Below, one piece after another: positions 12,048 through 24,179 of a DNA stretch of 64,000 bases. Both the position numbers and the translations under genes were made by a program. The stretch covers positions 30,254,769 through 30,318,768 of the forward strand of contig CM068588.1 in assembly GCA_035048485.1 (NCBI GenBank), given 5' to 3'. Source of the stretch: Pteria penguin. Taxonomy: Eukaryota; Mollusca; Bivalvia; Pterioida; Pteriidae. The notes below the pieces were generated by a model. The model worked only from the letters and a program-made list of their open reading frames with translations, made no database searches and had not been told where the DNA came from. Position 1 is the stretch's first letter; each line of letters opens with the position of its first letter.

Positions 12048-12332
12048 CTAACGACTACCACAAGGAGTTATCAGTATGAACCAGGATACACTCCTGCTGA
12101 GTTGGAATTTTGGGCTGCAAATCAAAGTGATGGTTTAGATAAGGAACACAAAAACAATGAACAATACAACAGTGTACATGTATCAAAGTGTCATTGTAAA
12201 AATTGCATTATTTTACAGACACCTGTAGAATGTTTTTGCTATAAATCATTTTTTTTATCAGTTTTTAGAAGTTCAGTTTCACATTTCCAATATTATGCAA
12301 CCAATATATACCAGAGTTTAAGACTGAAATAG
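12048..12332 (+). pseudogene. Fragment resembling the P2X7 C-terminal (cysteine-rich) domain
   Basis: The open frame reads SYQYEPGYTPAELEFWA, then a polar linker and SKCHCKNCIILQTPVECFCY. A YxYEP start, an acidic linker and then CxCxxC.....ECxC is the layout of P2X7-intracellular-domain-like proteins that are multiplied in many invertebrates. Here one of the paired cysteines is Tyr (CFCY), no in-frame ATG is present, and the rest of the domain is absent. It is either an exon or a relic. I base this on motif layout only. Confidence 0.35.
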
Positions 12333-12574
12333 AATATCATAGAACATGTGGCCTAAGATAAAAGAAAATGTAAATCAATGCACCAAAGTTCCTCAATGTA
12401 ATATTCAAGTTGTTAGAGGCAACACCAGTATACAAAGACTTATAAGCAAATCTTTCCAGTATATTACTACTAAACAGTTTTCTGTTTGTTTTGTTTTTAC
12501 CATTGCAATAATATTCCTATGAATTCAAATTCTTCACATTAGCCACTTAAGTTCTAATTCTCACCAGCTGATCT

Positions 12575-12900
12575 TGAGTCTCTGAATATTGGGGTATGAG
12601 GGGGGAGGGGTATGGGAGGGTGCAGTGGGAGGGGGAAGGTCTGAATATGGGGGTATGAGGGGGAGGGGTATGAGAGGGTGCAGTGGGAGGGGGATAGGTC
12701 TGAATATGGGGGTATGAGGGGGAGGGGTATGGGAGGGTGCAGTGGGAGGGGGAAAGGTCTGAATATGGGGGTATGAGGGGGAGGGGTGTAGGAGGGCACA
12801 TCGGGAGGGGGAAAGGTCCGAATATGGGGGTATGAGGGGGAGGGGTATGGGAGGGCGCTGTGGGAGGGGAAAAGGTCTGAATATGGGGGTATGAAGGGGA
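12575..12900. repeat. G-rich minisatellite, unit about 61 bp, five copies
   Basis: GAATATGGGGGTATGAGGGG recurs about every 61 bp, each unit also holding GGGAGGGTGCAGTGGGAGGG. The plus strand has many runs of three or more G. Proline-rich open frames on the minus strand are artefacts of this repeat. Confidence 0.95.
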
Positions 12901-13013
12901 CACATTTTTATTCTAATGTTAATTTTCTATATACAAATCTAGCTTTTGTTTAAATCTTTATATTCTTTAAAGAGAAATATCAAATAAATATGAAATGTTA
13001 AATATTGTTACAG

Positions 13014-13116
13014 TTACCCATTGAGGATAGTTCATGACATTTTGAAGGATATAGTTGGTGATGGTATTGAGTGTTACAGCTCTGGCTACTTTTCTAAAGA
13101 TTGGGATGGCCCTTGA
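13014..13116 (+). CDS. Candidate terminal exon, unknown product
   Basis: After a clean acceptor (AATATTGTTACAG) the plus-strand frame reads YPLRIVHDILKDIVGDGIEC, then YSSGYFSKDWDGP and a TGA. The composition looks protein-like. However, the minus strand across the same bases is also open (NSRAIPIFRKVARAVTLNT, and so on to a Trp followed by GTAACT). I recognise neither, and at most one can be real. Confidence 0.25.
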
Positions 13117-13119
13117 ATT

Positions 13120-14214
13120 TTTAAATAGCCATTTATTTAGATATCTTTTTATTCATTGATATTCTACTTCGAAAATAATGGGGGAATTTAACCATGCTTC
13201 TATCAATGACAACGATTGTGTTATTTCTTGTACAGAATTTGAAAAAGGTCCCTGGCTTGCAATGATGAATTTTCTTGACATCTAAATGTATGGCTACATT
13301 GGAATATTGTCTAATATCAACTGGGTGCGCGGCAAAATGATGTCCAGTTTATCATGCAACTGCCAAATGAAAACATGTGAAACCAGCAAATACCTGTTGC
13401 ATGTTGTGACGGTCGGTAACAGCGATTTTGATTAATCAACATCCGGAAACGGCCATTAAACAATTCATTTGAATTAGCATGGGAAAACAGGCAATAAAAT
13501 GTGAGATGTTGAGATGTAAGAATGGAACTGAAAGAATTTCTTGGCGACTCACGTATTTAGTCTATACTAGATACATTAGAAAAGTTTTAATATTTAATAT
13601 AATAAATGTTATATCACACCATCAATCATTAAAATTAGACTTCTTTCATTCTTATCAAAATGAATTACTGTGTATATCAATGATGTGATTGATAGCATTG
13701 GATGTCTAATAAAGTGATCGGTGCATCAAAAGAGCATTCCATGCAAAATTTAAATGAAACACCGTGACCAGTGGCACTTTTAAGGTTCTGACTGTGTGAC
13801 CTACGGTGTTCAGTGGACTTTTTAAATGTCCATTCTGAAAAGTGCCCACTGCAACCAGTAGGCAAATTAAATTCCACCAGGACCAAATATATTTAACATG
13901 CACAAAACCACAACAAACGTACTGTCTTAATACTTTTGGTATTAAGGTGCCTATTTGTCTGGATTTTTGGAAGACGTCAAATGTGTTGAATTTAATCGCT
14001 ATATTTGTCATATGGCTTTGGGCAAAAAGAGAAATCATCTAGATATCCATTTGCTCGTCAACTGTCGTGTCACTGCGTATTGATAAGAATTCTTTAATCT
14101 TTTTTAACACACTGCTAATAATATTCAATCGGCTTTAAAAAATATTTCAAACTTCATTTAAAACATTTAAATCTAAAATAAGTTACTCTGGGAATAATGA
14201 GGTAGCAAGGCAAA
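13120..14214. other. Non-coding, nothing firm
   Basis: Overlapping short open frames on both strands. A perfect 21-bp palindrome occurs near 13926 (CTTAATACTTTTGGTATTAAG has a single central mismatch), together with a short frame ending EFEKGPWLAMMNFLDI after TTGTACAG near 13231. No family is recognised. Confidence 0.4.
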
Positions 14215-14300
14215 TTATATGATTGATTGATTGACTGATTTTTGTTTAACGTCACACCATGAATATTTTACTTATAAACGGTATATGGTGACGGCGCAAA
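14215..14300 (-). mobile_element. SINE 3' tail
   Basis: On the minus strand it ends GGTGTGACGTTAAACAAAAA followed by TCAGTCAATCAATCAATC, the tail shared with the SINE at 51265-51527. The body is not recognisable. Confidence 0.75.
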
Positions 14301-14719
14301 ATTATATGTCTTATAAAAGATAAAGAACAAAGTCTTTCTGACCCTCTCCCACAAATAAACGATTTCAAAAGTGGGAGAAGGGCAGAGAATTTCGGACTAA
14401 TTATCCACATACTGACAAATAAGTTGAAATGGTTGAAGTAGAAAATAAGAAATAGACGGATAGATGTAGAACATAAATCGTGTGCTGAAAATAAAAAATG
14501 ATTAATTATATATTTTTTGTATAGCTGTTTTAAGATTTATATTCAATACTGTTGTGGAACACCCTTACGTGGCATGATAAATATGTTCTTTACTATCACG
14601 ACTCTACAGTACTTATCTCAACTATGTCAGTCGAGTCGTCTAATGTTGCTTCCTGGATTGACAATAAACGCCTAGCCGATCTCGAAGTTAGGTTCACTTT
14701 TTCCGTATCAAACGCAGAG

Positions 14720-14770
14720 TGCAAAAAAAAAAAAAAAAAATAAAAAAAAAAAAAATAAATAAATAAAAAA
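14720..14770. repeat. A-rich simple repeat
   Basis: Runs of A interrupted by T, probably an old retroposon tail or slippage tract. Confidence 0.9.
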
Positions 14771-15127
14771 CTGGCAATTTAAAGACGATGCCTCACTTAA
14801 AATTACTTTAAATACCATCAAATTTCCTTTTGCACTTCAATACCCAATCTTCCATGCAGATAATCGGATCATGATATATTCATTAGATTGCACAGATGAA
14901 TCAGTTATTTCATGGTCACGTAAATAGAACTTGGAGCGTTATTTTCCATGCAGACCAAATATTTTAAAGTTATGCACTTCGGTTGTTTATTGCTAAAACT
15001 GTTTAACAAAATTATCCATGAAATCAAGAGAGGATGTGTTTCATCCTGAATATATCATGCATATCGACTAGTGTTTCATTTTAAAATCATTAAAGTAACG
15101 AAAAATTAAAATTATCCTTTTTGGATG

Positions 15128-15129
<2 letters not shown>

Positions 15130-15213
<84 letters not shown>

Positions 15214-15290
15214 GTAATAATAATAATAAATATTAAATAAAAAAATAAATAATAGATGAATAAATAAATAAATAAATTTAAATTAATGAA
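15130..15290. repeat. (AAT)n microsatellite
   Basis: About 30 AAT units, then an AAATA-type degenerate extension. The Ile/Leu-rich minus-strand frame here is an artefact. Confidence 0.97.
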
Positions 15291-16149
15291 TAGATAAATC
15301 AATAAATAAATTCAATATGTAATTAAATTACATAATTGATAATATTTGACGATTGTTATAAAAGAAAACAATATACCTTTTTATATTCGCTGATATCTTC
15401 AAACGCAACCAGCTAAATATAATCCAATTACGGATTATTCATATATATGCAGTTGATCGCCGGAGTGTATATTGCTGTTATCTGATAAAAAGTAAACAAT
15501 ACAATAAATGCAAATAAATAACAATATATCAAAGTTAATAAATGTTGAAAAAAGATTAGATATAACTACAAAAATTACATCAGAAAAGCGGCAACGCGAT
15601 TAATTTGTTATCAGTTATATCGCCTGCGACAAAAACGGGTAATTTTGTCCAGTGTCCCCCTGTTTGGAAAGATTCACACCTTTAATCAGGCGACCCGTGT
15701 GTTTTTCACTGACACGTGTAGCGTAGATAGGGGGTAGGTATGGGAAGGGGCATCCCCTCCCGCGGGTGGGTGTGGGGGATCTCGAGCTCCCTAGGAAAAG
15801 TTTTTGAAAATTGAAATAAAATGACACTATGAGACCATTCTCTTCTTCATCTTGTGGGGGGGGGGGGCACCAAATTTTTAAGCACTTTCCATTTTACTTA
15901 TTTGAACTCTACGCCACTATACAATCGTTAATTCCTACATTATATAATTTTTGACATGTCCTGATGTTGGATGTCCAAGTCTAATCATATTTGCAATAGG
16001 TGAAAAAGGACAACACCTATTACAATGGATATATGAAGTCTGTATTATAGAAAAACTATGAGTGAAATACAAACGATAATTCTTTAAGATGTATTATCTT
16101 ACAATTTTCACACATTTGATGCAGTGTTATGATAACAAAATTATAGCAT
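15291..16149. other. Non-coding
   Basis: AT-rich, with a GC-richer patch at 15600-15790 and a G tract near 15847-15857. No gene is recognised. Confidence 0.4.
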
Positions 16150-16510
16150 AGCTATATAGCGTAGTTCGGTGGTTGATTAGATTCAAAGCCGTCTACTTGT
16201 GGTTGATCATGCCTTATGTCGTGTTTGCACCGTGTGTCCAAAGGTGGACCAGGCCTTCAGTCATGCCTGCTATATATACGACGGTACGTGTAAGTCAGGC
16301 CCTAAATCGTGTCCAGTGTACGTGTTAGGGTTGATCAGGTTTTATGCATCTCAACTTACGTACGACACTGACCAGGAATTAGGGGACGACAATTTGATTC
16401 GGGGGGGGGGGGGAGGTTGACACTTTTTGGAAATAAATATTCTGACCCTGAAAATGCTGGAAATAATAAATCTGGCTTTGACTGAAATGAAAATAAATAT
16501 TCTGGCTACT
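16150..16510. repeat. Left flank of a composite repeat block
   Basis: Degenerate short repeats built on GGTTGATCA, AGGCCCTAAATCGTGT and TGTACGTGT, then a 12-base G tract and repeats of GGAAATAAATATTCTGNC. The same two modules occur in opposite order and orientation at 18130-18760. Confidence 0.6.
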
Positions 16511-16724
16511 AGCATGTACATATACCAGATCATGCAAAAATAAAGCTGAATGTTCTATAGAGAACATGTTGATTTTTTCGGGCTCGCTTCGCTCGCCAGA
16601 TTGCTCCCTATACTATAATATGCAGTAGTTTAACTGTAAAACTCATATTTCTGCGGAATTTATAGAACTAGACGAATAGTGCTTTTCAATATATTCAACA
16701 AAAACTTAATAGTATTGTTGCTTT

Positions 16725-17838
16725 TTAGCTCACCTGAGCCAAAGCCAAAGGGGGACTTTTTCACATTTTCAACTTTTTCTGCAAAACTGTTGGAAGGATT
16801 TTAATAAAACTTGGTAGAAATAAATAACTTATGACCTCCTTCAAATTTTGTCAAGACCTCTTTACCGGTGGTGTCAACACAGTCAAAAGTAGGTCACAAA
16901 AGAGTACCCTCCTTTGACAATCTTCTTCTTCATATTGGCTGTATACAGAGACAAACAGAATGCATAGAAATGATCTAGAAGGATGAATGAAGAAGTATTT
17001 TTTGGACATTTTTTGGGAATTGGTGATTTCAATGCAGAAAAGTGTCATATTTCCTAGTTAATTGGTAATGATGATTTCTTATGGTCTATGTTGATCATGA
17101 TTATTGTAAGGAATATTATTTTGAAAAAAAATTTGACAATATCTAATTTTTTGGATTTTCTATGAATTTTTTAAGACATCGAAATGAGGGTGTATAGGGA
17201 CAATTCTTCACATTTATAACTTCTGCTGTTATACCACATGAAAGATTTTGATGAAATTTGGTACACATGAAGTTCAATACGTCCTCTATCAATTTTTTTA
17301 CATTTCATCCAAATTGGTCAACAGGTGGTGCCACCATGGCTAAAAAAAATAGATCTCACAATGGTACATATACCACTTGGTAAATAGAATATGAAGAGTA
17401 ACGGTTCAAATCCAGCTGTAGTCAATTTATTTTTCATTTCTTTACACATCTAAATAAGTTTTAGATGTTTCACAACACTCAACATATGAATTAGGCCATT
17501 TTTAGTTGGATCTGGACAATATTTGAAACAACTGTTGTTCATGACCCAGACTTGAAATCAGTCAACAAAAGACCCCACCTGAAGAAAATGACTAACTTGT
17601 TGCCCTGAATCACATCTGGCAGAGACAAAGCAAATGCTTAATATCAAAATCATCTGAATGGATGTGCAAAAAAGTGTTATTGCTTTTGATTCTGGTCTGA
17701 AATAAATTTTGACATATTTTCAACATTTGTGTTGACTTACTCACAGTAATGCAAAAAAAATTTACTTCTTCCTTCCTGTATAACTGATCATCTAGGTACT
17801 CAGGTGAGCGATATAGGCCCACTTGGGCCTCTTGTTTA
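16725..17838. mobile_element. Non-autonomous element with GCTCACCTGAG ends
   Basis: The left end is TTAGCTCACCTGAGCCAAAG. The right end, reverse-complemented, starts TTAAACAAGAGGCCCAAGTG and then reaches ATCGCTCACCTGAG. The subterminal GCTCACCTGAG is inverted between the ends. Repeats with this signature are very common in bivalve genomes (remembered, not searched). No coding frame is recognised inside. Confidence 0.65.
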
Positions 17839-18129
17839 AAAACATATTTGCATGCCCATTTTGAGGGACAGACAAGGGGGACGAGGGCTCTACCATCAGC
17901 TTTCTGAGAGATTTTCTCTTCAAATTCTTGTTCGCAATCCCTTTCCCCAACTTCCCCTCGTGTTGTCCGCCCCTCATTCATATGCCAGGCACATCAATAA
18001 TTAAATAGAAACTAGAAGTATAAAGATCTATGCAATCAAAGTAGTGTTTACATATTATTTGTTGAATTTACCTTATATTAGAATGTGTTTTGTTAACAAA
18101 ATATAATTAAAGAAGGATGTGTGTTAATG

Positions 18130-18760
18130 GCATATATTACAATGCAGTTCTTAAACAACTATTTCTCGGCGACAAAAATGTAAAGAAAATAAATAATCTG
18201 TCCCAGGATATTAAGGAAATAAATATTATATCCTTCAAAGATCTGTAAATAAATAATCTGATTCGACCAAAGTTGCCACTCCCCCACCCCGAATCAAATG
18301 GTCGTCCCCTTAGATCGTATCGAATGTGTGTTTGTTGGTTGAACAGACCATTGGACATATCGCGTGTATCAATGTTAGACCAGCTCCTAAGGCATGTCAG
18401 TTCGTCTGAATGCTGGCCAGGCATAGGATCGTGTAGCGTGTAATGTCGATGGTTGTGACATAGGTCGTGTCGGTTGTACGTCCGATGCGTTTTGAGTGCC
18501 TGTCTGATGGTTGGCAAGACATAGGGTCGCGTGTATGTCCTATTACTGAGCAGGCCCTAATAAAGTCATGTCGGATGTACGTCTGATGGTTGACTAATCA
18601 TTAGGGCGTTGGGAGTGTGTCCAACCGTTGACAATGTTAAAGATTGTGTTGGTCAAACTCAGAGCCGCCCTAAGGCATATGTTCAATGGATTCAATGGCC
18701 TGTCCGGCCCTAATTGGTCATGTGATTGTTAAACATTACTGGTACGAATCGTACGTATGC
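18130..18760. repeat. Right flank of the composite repeat block
   Basis: AAATAAATAATCTG repeats and a CCCCACCCCGAATCAAATGG segment mirror 16376-16510. After this come degenerate repeats of ATGGTTGACxA, AGGCCCTAA and GTCGGATGTACGTCTGATGG. Confidence 0.6.
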
Positions 18761-19116
18761 ATCACATGGTACAAACGAGCACACAAATATGATGAAGTAA
18801 AAAAAAGTAGAAGTTATCATAAATGTTAATATGCATGATATTTTTTTTCAACATTATGGATAATTCAAACTGGGGACTTTCCCGTTACATTTCCTTGTTC
18901 AATAAAATGTGATCATCATAGATATGAGATAAATTATTCAGATATGGATGCAGGCAGTGCTACATATATACACTGTACTCCCTGTTGGTCTAGATATAAT
19001 GATTTAGTCCTTGTACATTTAAATACTGAACAGCATGAATGTCGAGTGTTAGTTTTACTTAAACCTCATATTGCAGATATTCCTAAGGCAATTTTAATTG
19101 AAAACAATATCTGGAA

Positions 19117-19806
19117 ATAGATAAAAGGTACTCTATCCAAAATCTTCGGCCACTTGGCCTATATCATGTGAAATAATCAACATTTGGGACGCAACAGAAA
19201 AACAATTTTTCTTTGTAGTACAAGGCGCACACCGTAAAGATACAAATTTAATGTAAATATCAAAATGTAACGGGAAGTAGGAGAGACGGAACGGTCATTA
19301 AAAGAAAATATACTGGAACATAAAAGCGATATAAGAGATGAAAATGACAGAACGATAATGAAATATTTTATAAATCATGGCGCTAGCGATCTTTAGGGTG
19401 CAATCGTCGGGAAAACAACGAAAGACAATAAAAATTTCCGCGTAATAATGGAAGGTTCCTGGGTTAGGGGTTATAAACTGAGAAAATACTTAAGTCATGT
19501 TTTCAAATCCATCTATTAAACGATGAATTCATACTTGGTATTTAGATTTTACTGAGCTATTTTATGTTCATAAATAGAATTAAGCTATCATGCATAACGA
19601 TCTATATAAACGTTTGACATTGGAATAGATTGAAATGAAATAATTGATTTAAGTATTTTCTCAGTTTATGGCCACGAACGTTACTCTTATGATTTGTAAA
19701 ATTATCATGGATTTTACTTCACTGAAAAAAACCCCATGGATTATTTCACTCAATAAAGTCAATAATTGGCCGAAGATTTATGAAAATAGTGTCTTTTATC
19801 TATGAT
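19117..19806. mobile_element. Fold-back element with roughly 40-bp terminal inverted repeats
   Basis: The left end ATAGATAAAAGGTACTCTAT...AATCTTCGGCC matches the reverse complement of the right end (GGCCGAAGATT...ATAGTGTCTTTTATCTAT). An inner inverted pair, AAACTGAGAAAATACTTAA near 19466 and its complement near 19643, is also present. No coding frame. Confidence 0.7.
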
Positions 19807-20140
19807 ATAAAGACTTCCGCCCGGAAGTCCGTCTTGATATGTGAACATCTGAACCAGTTTTATACTCAGGGAAAAAAAAGCCCTATTAAGAATTGGAAGA
19901 CTGAATTGTATTAAATGAGTCCAGTGGAGCTTTGCAAATTTCACATGCATGTACATGTATATGTTGAAGTTTCCTGGATCTAGAGAAACGATCTTAGTAA
20001 TTACTCTTTTAAATTGATAAAGAATCCTCCGTCTTCTCATGTTTCTCTTTACATTTTCTTTTAATTAATACACATGCTTATTTACATATATTTTTACATG
20101 TTTAGAAAGACAAATGTTTTAATTTAGATATTGCACATAC

Positions 20141-20191
20141 CTTAGCTGCCACTTTACTAATAGGTGATCTGCAGATGAGTCTGACGGCCAT
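20141..20191 (-). CDS. Candidate first coding exon, unknown gene
   Basis: ATG opens MAVRLICRSPISKVAAK and is followed exactly by a strong donor, AAG then GTATGT. The exon ends in phase 0. The basic, hydroxylated N-terminus resembles a mitochondrial targeting peptide. Its phase does not fit the first recognised CLN3 exon, so it may belong to another gene or be chance. Confidence 0.25.
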
Positions 20192-20199
20192 CAAACGAA

Positions 20200-21539
20200 T
20201 AAATGTATTATAGTGGAAGTTGTAACTACGGTTTACATGTTTAGGTTTACTGTCAAAGTATGAAAGTATTGTGTTATACCATGTTGTTCATATGTGTCTG
20301 TTTGTCTTTTTTCATGTTTTTCTGCCTGTCTGTATGAGGCAAATTTTATAGAAAATTGTTCAGAATGATACACAAGTAGTCTGGCAGATCATACAGTCAC
20401 TACACCCGCTGGAGGTCGGTGGTAAGGTAGAACACTTTTGTTATTTATCACTTTTTTCTTTCTTTTTTTTATTCTTAACAACTAAATTATCTTTTGACTT
20501 TCAATCCATGTTTTGTGTAATTTGCTAAATGTCATTTGATAATATTTTGAATTATCATAATTTTGTAAGATGAAATATAAACATAATACACCCACAAATT
20601 GATTTTTATTTTACTTTAATTTCCCGTAGAATTGCCTTGTACAATATTGGATCGACAGCTATTGCAATATATAACTAAGATTTGTCGTTTTATTACTTAT
20701 GACAAATAGCTAACAAATTCTATGTACATGTAATAGATATGCGTTGCTGCAGAAGAATGCATGCTGCCAATCCTTATTCTTATTGTAAAAACGTTGAACT
20801 TTTCTGGAATATGTGAAAGGACGAAACCTTGATGAGTTTTATACGATTGATACTTTATAGACAGTGTAACAGGTGATGTTTACCATGTCAACCATCCCTA
20901 GGATGTTGAACCATCAATATTTGCATACCTGGATGTTCAGATTACTTTGGCAGATAAATCCTTTATTGCTTGTGATGAGTCCATTATACAGGTAAAATGA
21001 CACGACTCACTAACCCATATATCTGTCTTAATGTGAAAACTAATCAGATATAATTATTTGCTTTTCAAATGATGCAGCAATATATATCCTGTCAGAATAT
21101 ACACGGTTCATATATAGATATAACATCCTCACAAGGAAATGAACTCCACATAAGACCCCTAAAATTGGTAGTTTTGGCAAAATTACAATACAACAGGAAC
21201 ATCGTTATCTTAAATTTAGATATGAGCACATGTTCAGCCCAAATGTGACGGGTTTTTTTGTCACAAACTAGTGGTGTGGTGTTGTATAACAAACATTCGT
21301 TTCTTTTCATGTGTTCATATATGTTATACAATAAACTGCCAAAGATTTTCAGAAAATTTTATATGTATTTGTATCTTTCATCTCGATTCGGAATTCTTAC
21401 TTTTTAGCAATATGTGTCCAGCGGGATCTCTAATCCAAATTCCTATGGTGATGTAGTATACAAACTAAGAAAGGTCGAAGGTTCGAAAAATTTCTTTGGG
21501 TTCTAAAATAATAACACGTTACAAATTATGACACTGAGT
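20200..21539. other. Non-coding
   Basis: No gene is recognised. A stretch near 20870-20990 reads SIFAYLDVQITLADKSFIAC in one plus frame but has an internal stop and no family. Confidence 0.4.
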
Positions 21540-21740
21540 TTATCTCCGAGGCCAAAAGTCTAGTATTGGCCCCTCTACAGCTTTATGCAGACTTTTCCTT
21601 GAGCGTTGCACTCTGACTAACATGGCAGTTGAGACCCTACGACGGGCCTTGTCTTAACTTTTTCAGGGGAGATATGGTTATGGGCCTTGTCATAGACAGA
21701 ACTGTTACAGATCAGGGATCTAAGTTCGCTTTCTGGCGGG
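21540..21740 (+). mobile_element. Type B Penelope-like element, 3' fragment
   Basis: CTACAGCTTTATGCAGACTTTTCC, then GCGTTGCACTCTGACTAACA and a GAGACCCTACGACGGGCCTTGTC block match, in reverse complement, the 24640-24760 segment of the type B element. The reading frame is broken. Confidence 0.6.
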
Positions 21741-22314
21741 TAGGGTACGGTTGGTTAATGTGGATATGATTTTATATTTTTCATAAACACATTTGTATTC
21801 ATTCTGAATCTTAGTTGTGTTCGTATTTTGTTTATCTCTCAGCTTGAGTAACATGATGATCCTTGTTCTCTTATGAAGGAATATTTATAGTTGTTTACAC
21901 CTGAGTTCTTTTATTGTACTGCTTTTGTGATGAGATGGAAGGTAATACAGTCTTCAGGCAAAAATCTCCAATTGAGTGATGATTGTATCTTCAGTTGATT
22001 GTCGGTGCCAGAACTGCATGACAATATGATATTTTGTTGTTTTATGTTTTTATGTGTGCTTATTTTTGTGTTCTTTGCATTTAAGGCAACATTTCGTCGT
22101 GATATCTTTTTCCCGTTGGAAGCGATTTCAATATGTTGTTGGTTGATAGATCACTCTCAACAGTTATTCATCGCGACATGGAAGAAGGAGGTAACAAACC
22201 TATTACACATAATGGCGCAATACAAAGACTGCTTCATTTCAATCTGTAAAAAGATGATTGAATAAAAGTGAATTACAGTGGTAAAAGCCAACAAGATTTG
22301 ATTGGTCCCATCGA

Positions 22315-22334
22315 GAATAATAATAATAATAATA

Positions 22335-22376
<42 letters not shown>
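22315..22376. repeat. (AAT)n microsatellite
   Basis: About 20 AAT units with a few interruptions. Confidence 0.95.
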
Positions 22377-22439
22377 GAAATAAATAGATAAAATAAAATG
22401 AAAACAAAAAATCTTTTTTATCCCTAAATGTACTGTCCT

Positions 22440-24150
22440 CATTTCTTTTGGGCAGCTTATATTATTACATTCTTAATTTTTCTCTTCTCTATGTTTTCTT
22501 CGAAAAAAAATTTAAGCTGGTGATTTAAAATATAATATTCAAATGGTTATTGTGTTTATAGACAAACTGATTTATAAACTCAAATGGGTTTTAAAGAGTT
22601 TCTTTTTATGTAAGAAAAGAAATAAAATATCTGATGCATGAGAAAAGTCGTCATGGTCATGCAGATAAAAGAATAAGCACACACACACAAAACATATCAC
22701 ACCTACACCCCTCCCCCCACACACATTAACAATAACCTGCTTATATCGCGCACCTTAGTACCCCTTCATTTGTTGAAGCAAATGTGATATAAAACAAACA
22801 CTTGGTAGAGGAACATAAAACGTGAGATTTAGCCTGTTGGTTTTTGCAGTCGTCAGCTTCAACAAACATTGTTGAAAATTAAGTTCTCTGCTAGTGAAAT
22901 CGAAAAGCAGGACAAGAGAAAATTTGCAGATGAAGACGAAGATAAAAGATATGACAAACGTAAAACAAAAACAAAAGTCTAGACAGATTTCCTATGGGTT
23001 GATCAGGATTGAGATCACGTTATGCTCTGTACATTCTGTCGACGCATAACATCAGGAAAAAGGGTATAATAACACTAAAATCAAACCCTCCGCGGGGAAC
23101 TTTTTACGAGCTCGACACTGCAAAGGAAAAAAGTTTGACGTTAATGTTAAAAGCGTAAGTAACTGATAAAACAAAACATGTCTTTGTCAATGGGGTTCGC
23201 CAGCTACACGCATCCTCTTCTACCTTTTCTTAATGCCAATTTCTTTGATGAAAAGATGTCCGCCCCATTCCTTATACATCAAGGGATATGACTTTTTATC
23301 GTAAGTGATAATGCAAATTTTCAGCTTATATATATAATAATTACTTATATTATTGTAAATATATGAATATCATCAATTGAAATTCAGCGTATGAGAATAC
23401 GTCCCATTTGATATATAGATAAAATTATCGATTACCGCTGATTAAATCAACTTTAATAATTTGAAATAAAATGTGGACGGGTACAGAAATATGCAAAGTG
23501 TTAACTTCTTTGTATCATTCAAAACCAAAAAGTATTGAAACAAATCTACAAACCATGGAAGAATTAACGTTTATTTGGAACTATAACAAATTAAATTTTC
23601 AAGAATGACAGCAAATTTGATTGACTTGAAATCAATAGTAATAATTAGGAAATATAGTATTTACAGTTTCCTACAAGGCAAAAATGTATATAACAGTTCA
23701 TTAATTTGAATTAGAATTGAGGTTAAATAACAACCTTAAATAGGTATTTTATCTTGAAGAGCGATTTCCAACAAACAAACTCTGTACTATCTATGCTTAT
23801 TCAACTACGTTGGATGCCACTACTTGTGAGAAGAGACCAGGCAGGAGTTTTCATGCTGGACAGAATAATGAATAAACTGGATGACATACCTACAACACCG
23901 TATCTCACTCTTCCAAGTTCCTGATACCACACTCTAAATAAACAATATAAAGGTACTCCTTCTTCCCACTAGCCATCAGACTCTGCTACCAGCTCAAATT
24001 CTGGACACAATGTGACTGTACATTATCACACCTGAAAGTAAGCTTTACCGGTTTTTATCTAGTTTTTAGAGGTCTGTATTTAGGACGATCGTCCTTTAAA
24101 ACAGATGTATAGAAGTGCGAAAATACTTAATTGGTGCAGTACTACATCTG
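22440..24150. other. Non-coding with one repeat fragment
   Basis: A CA tract lies near 22680. 23030-23125 carries the end of repeat family R (ATAACATCAGGAAAAAGG, then CAAACCCTCCGCGGGGAACT), which is also present at 51165-51230 and 53600-53660. No coding gene is recognised. Confidence 0.5.
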
Positions 24151-24179
24151 AAGAAGAAGAAGAGAAAACAGAAGACATC

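Noticed and set aside
12547..12905. Proline-rich open frames in all three minus-strand frames
   Set aside because: They are translations of a G-rich minisatellite; three overlapping frames being open at once argues against coding.
15090..15302. Ile/Leu-rich membrane-like open frame
   Set aside because: Translation of an (AAT)n microsatellite.
20870..20995. Possible exon reading SIFAYLDVQITLADKSFIAC before a GTAAAA donor
   Set aside because: An in-frame stop lies within the segment and no family is recognised; not listed as a gene.
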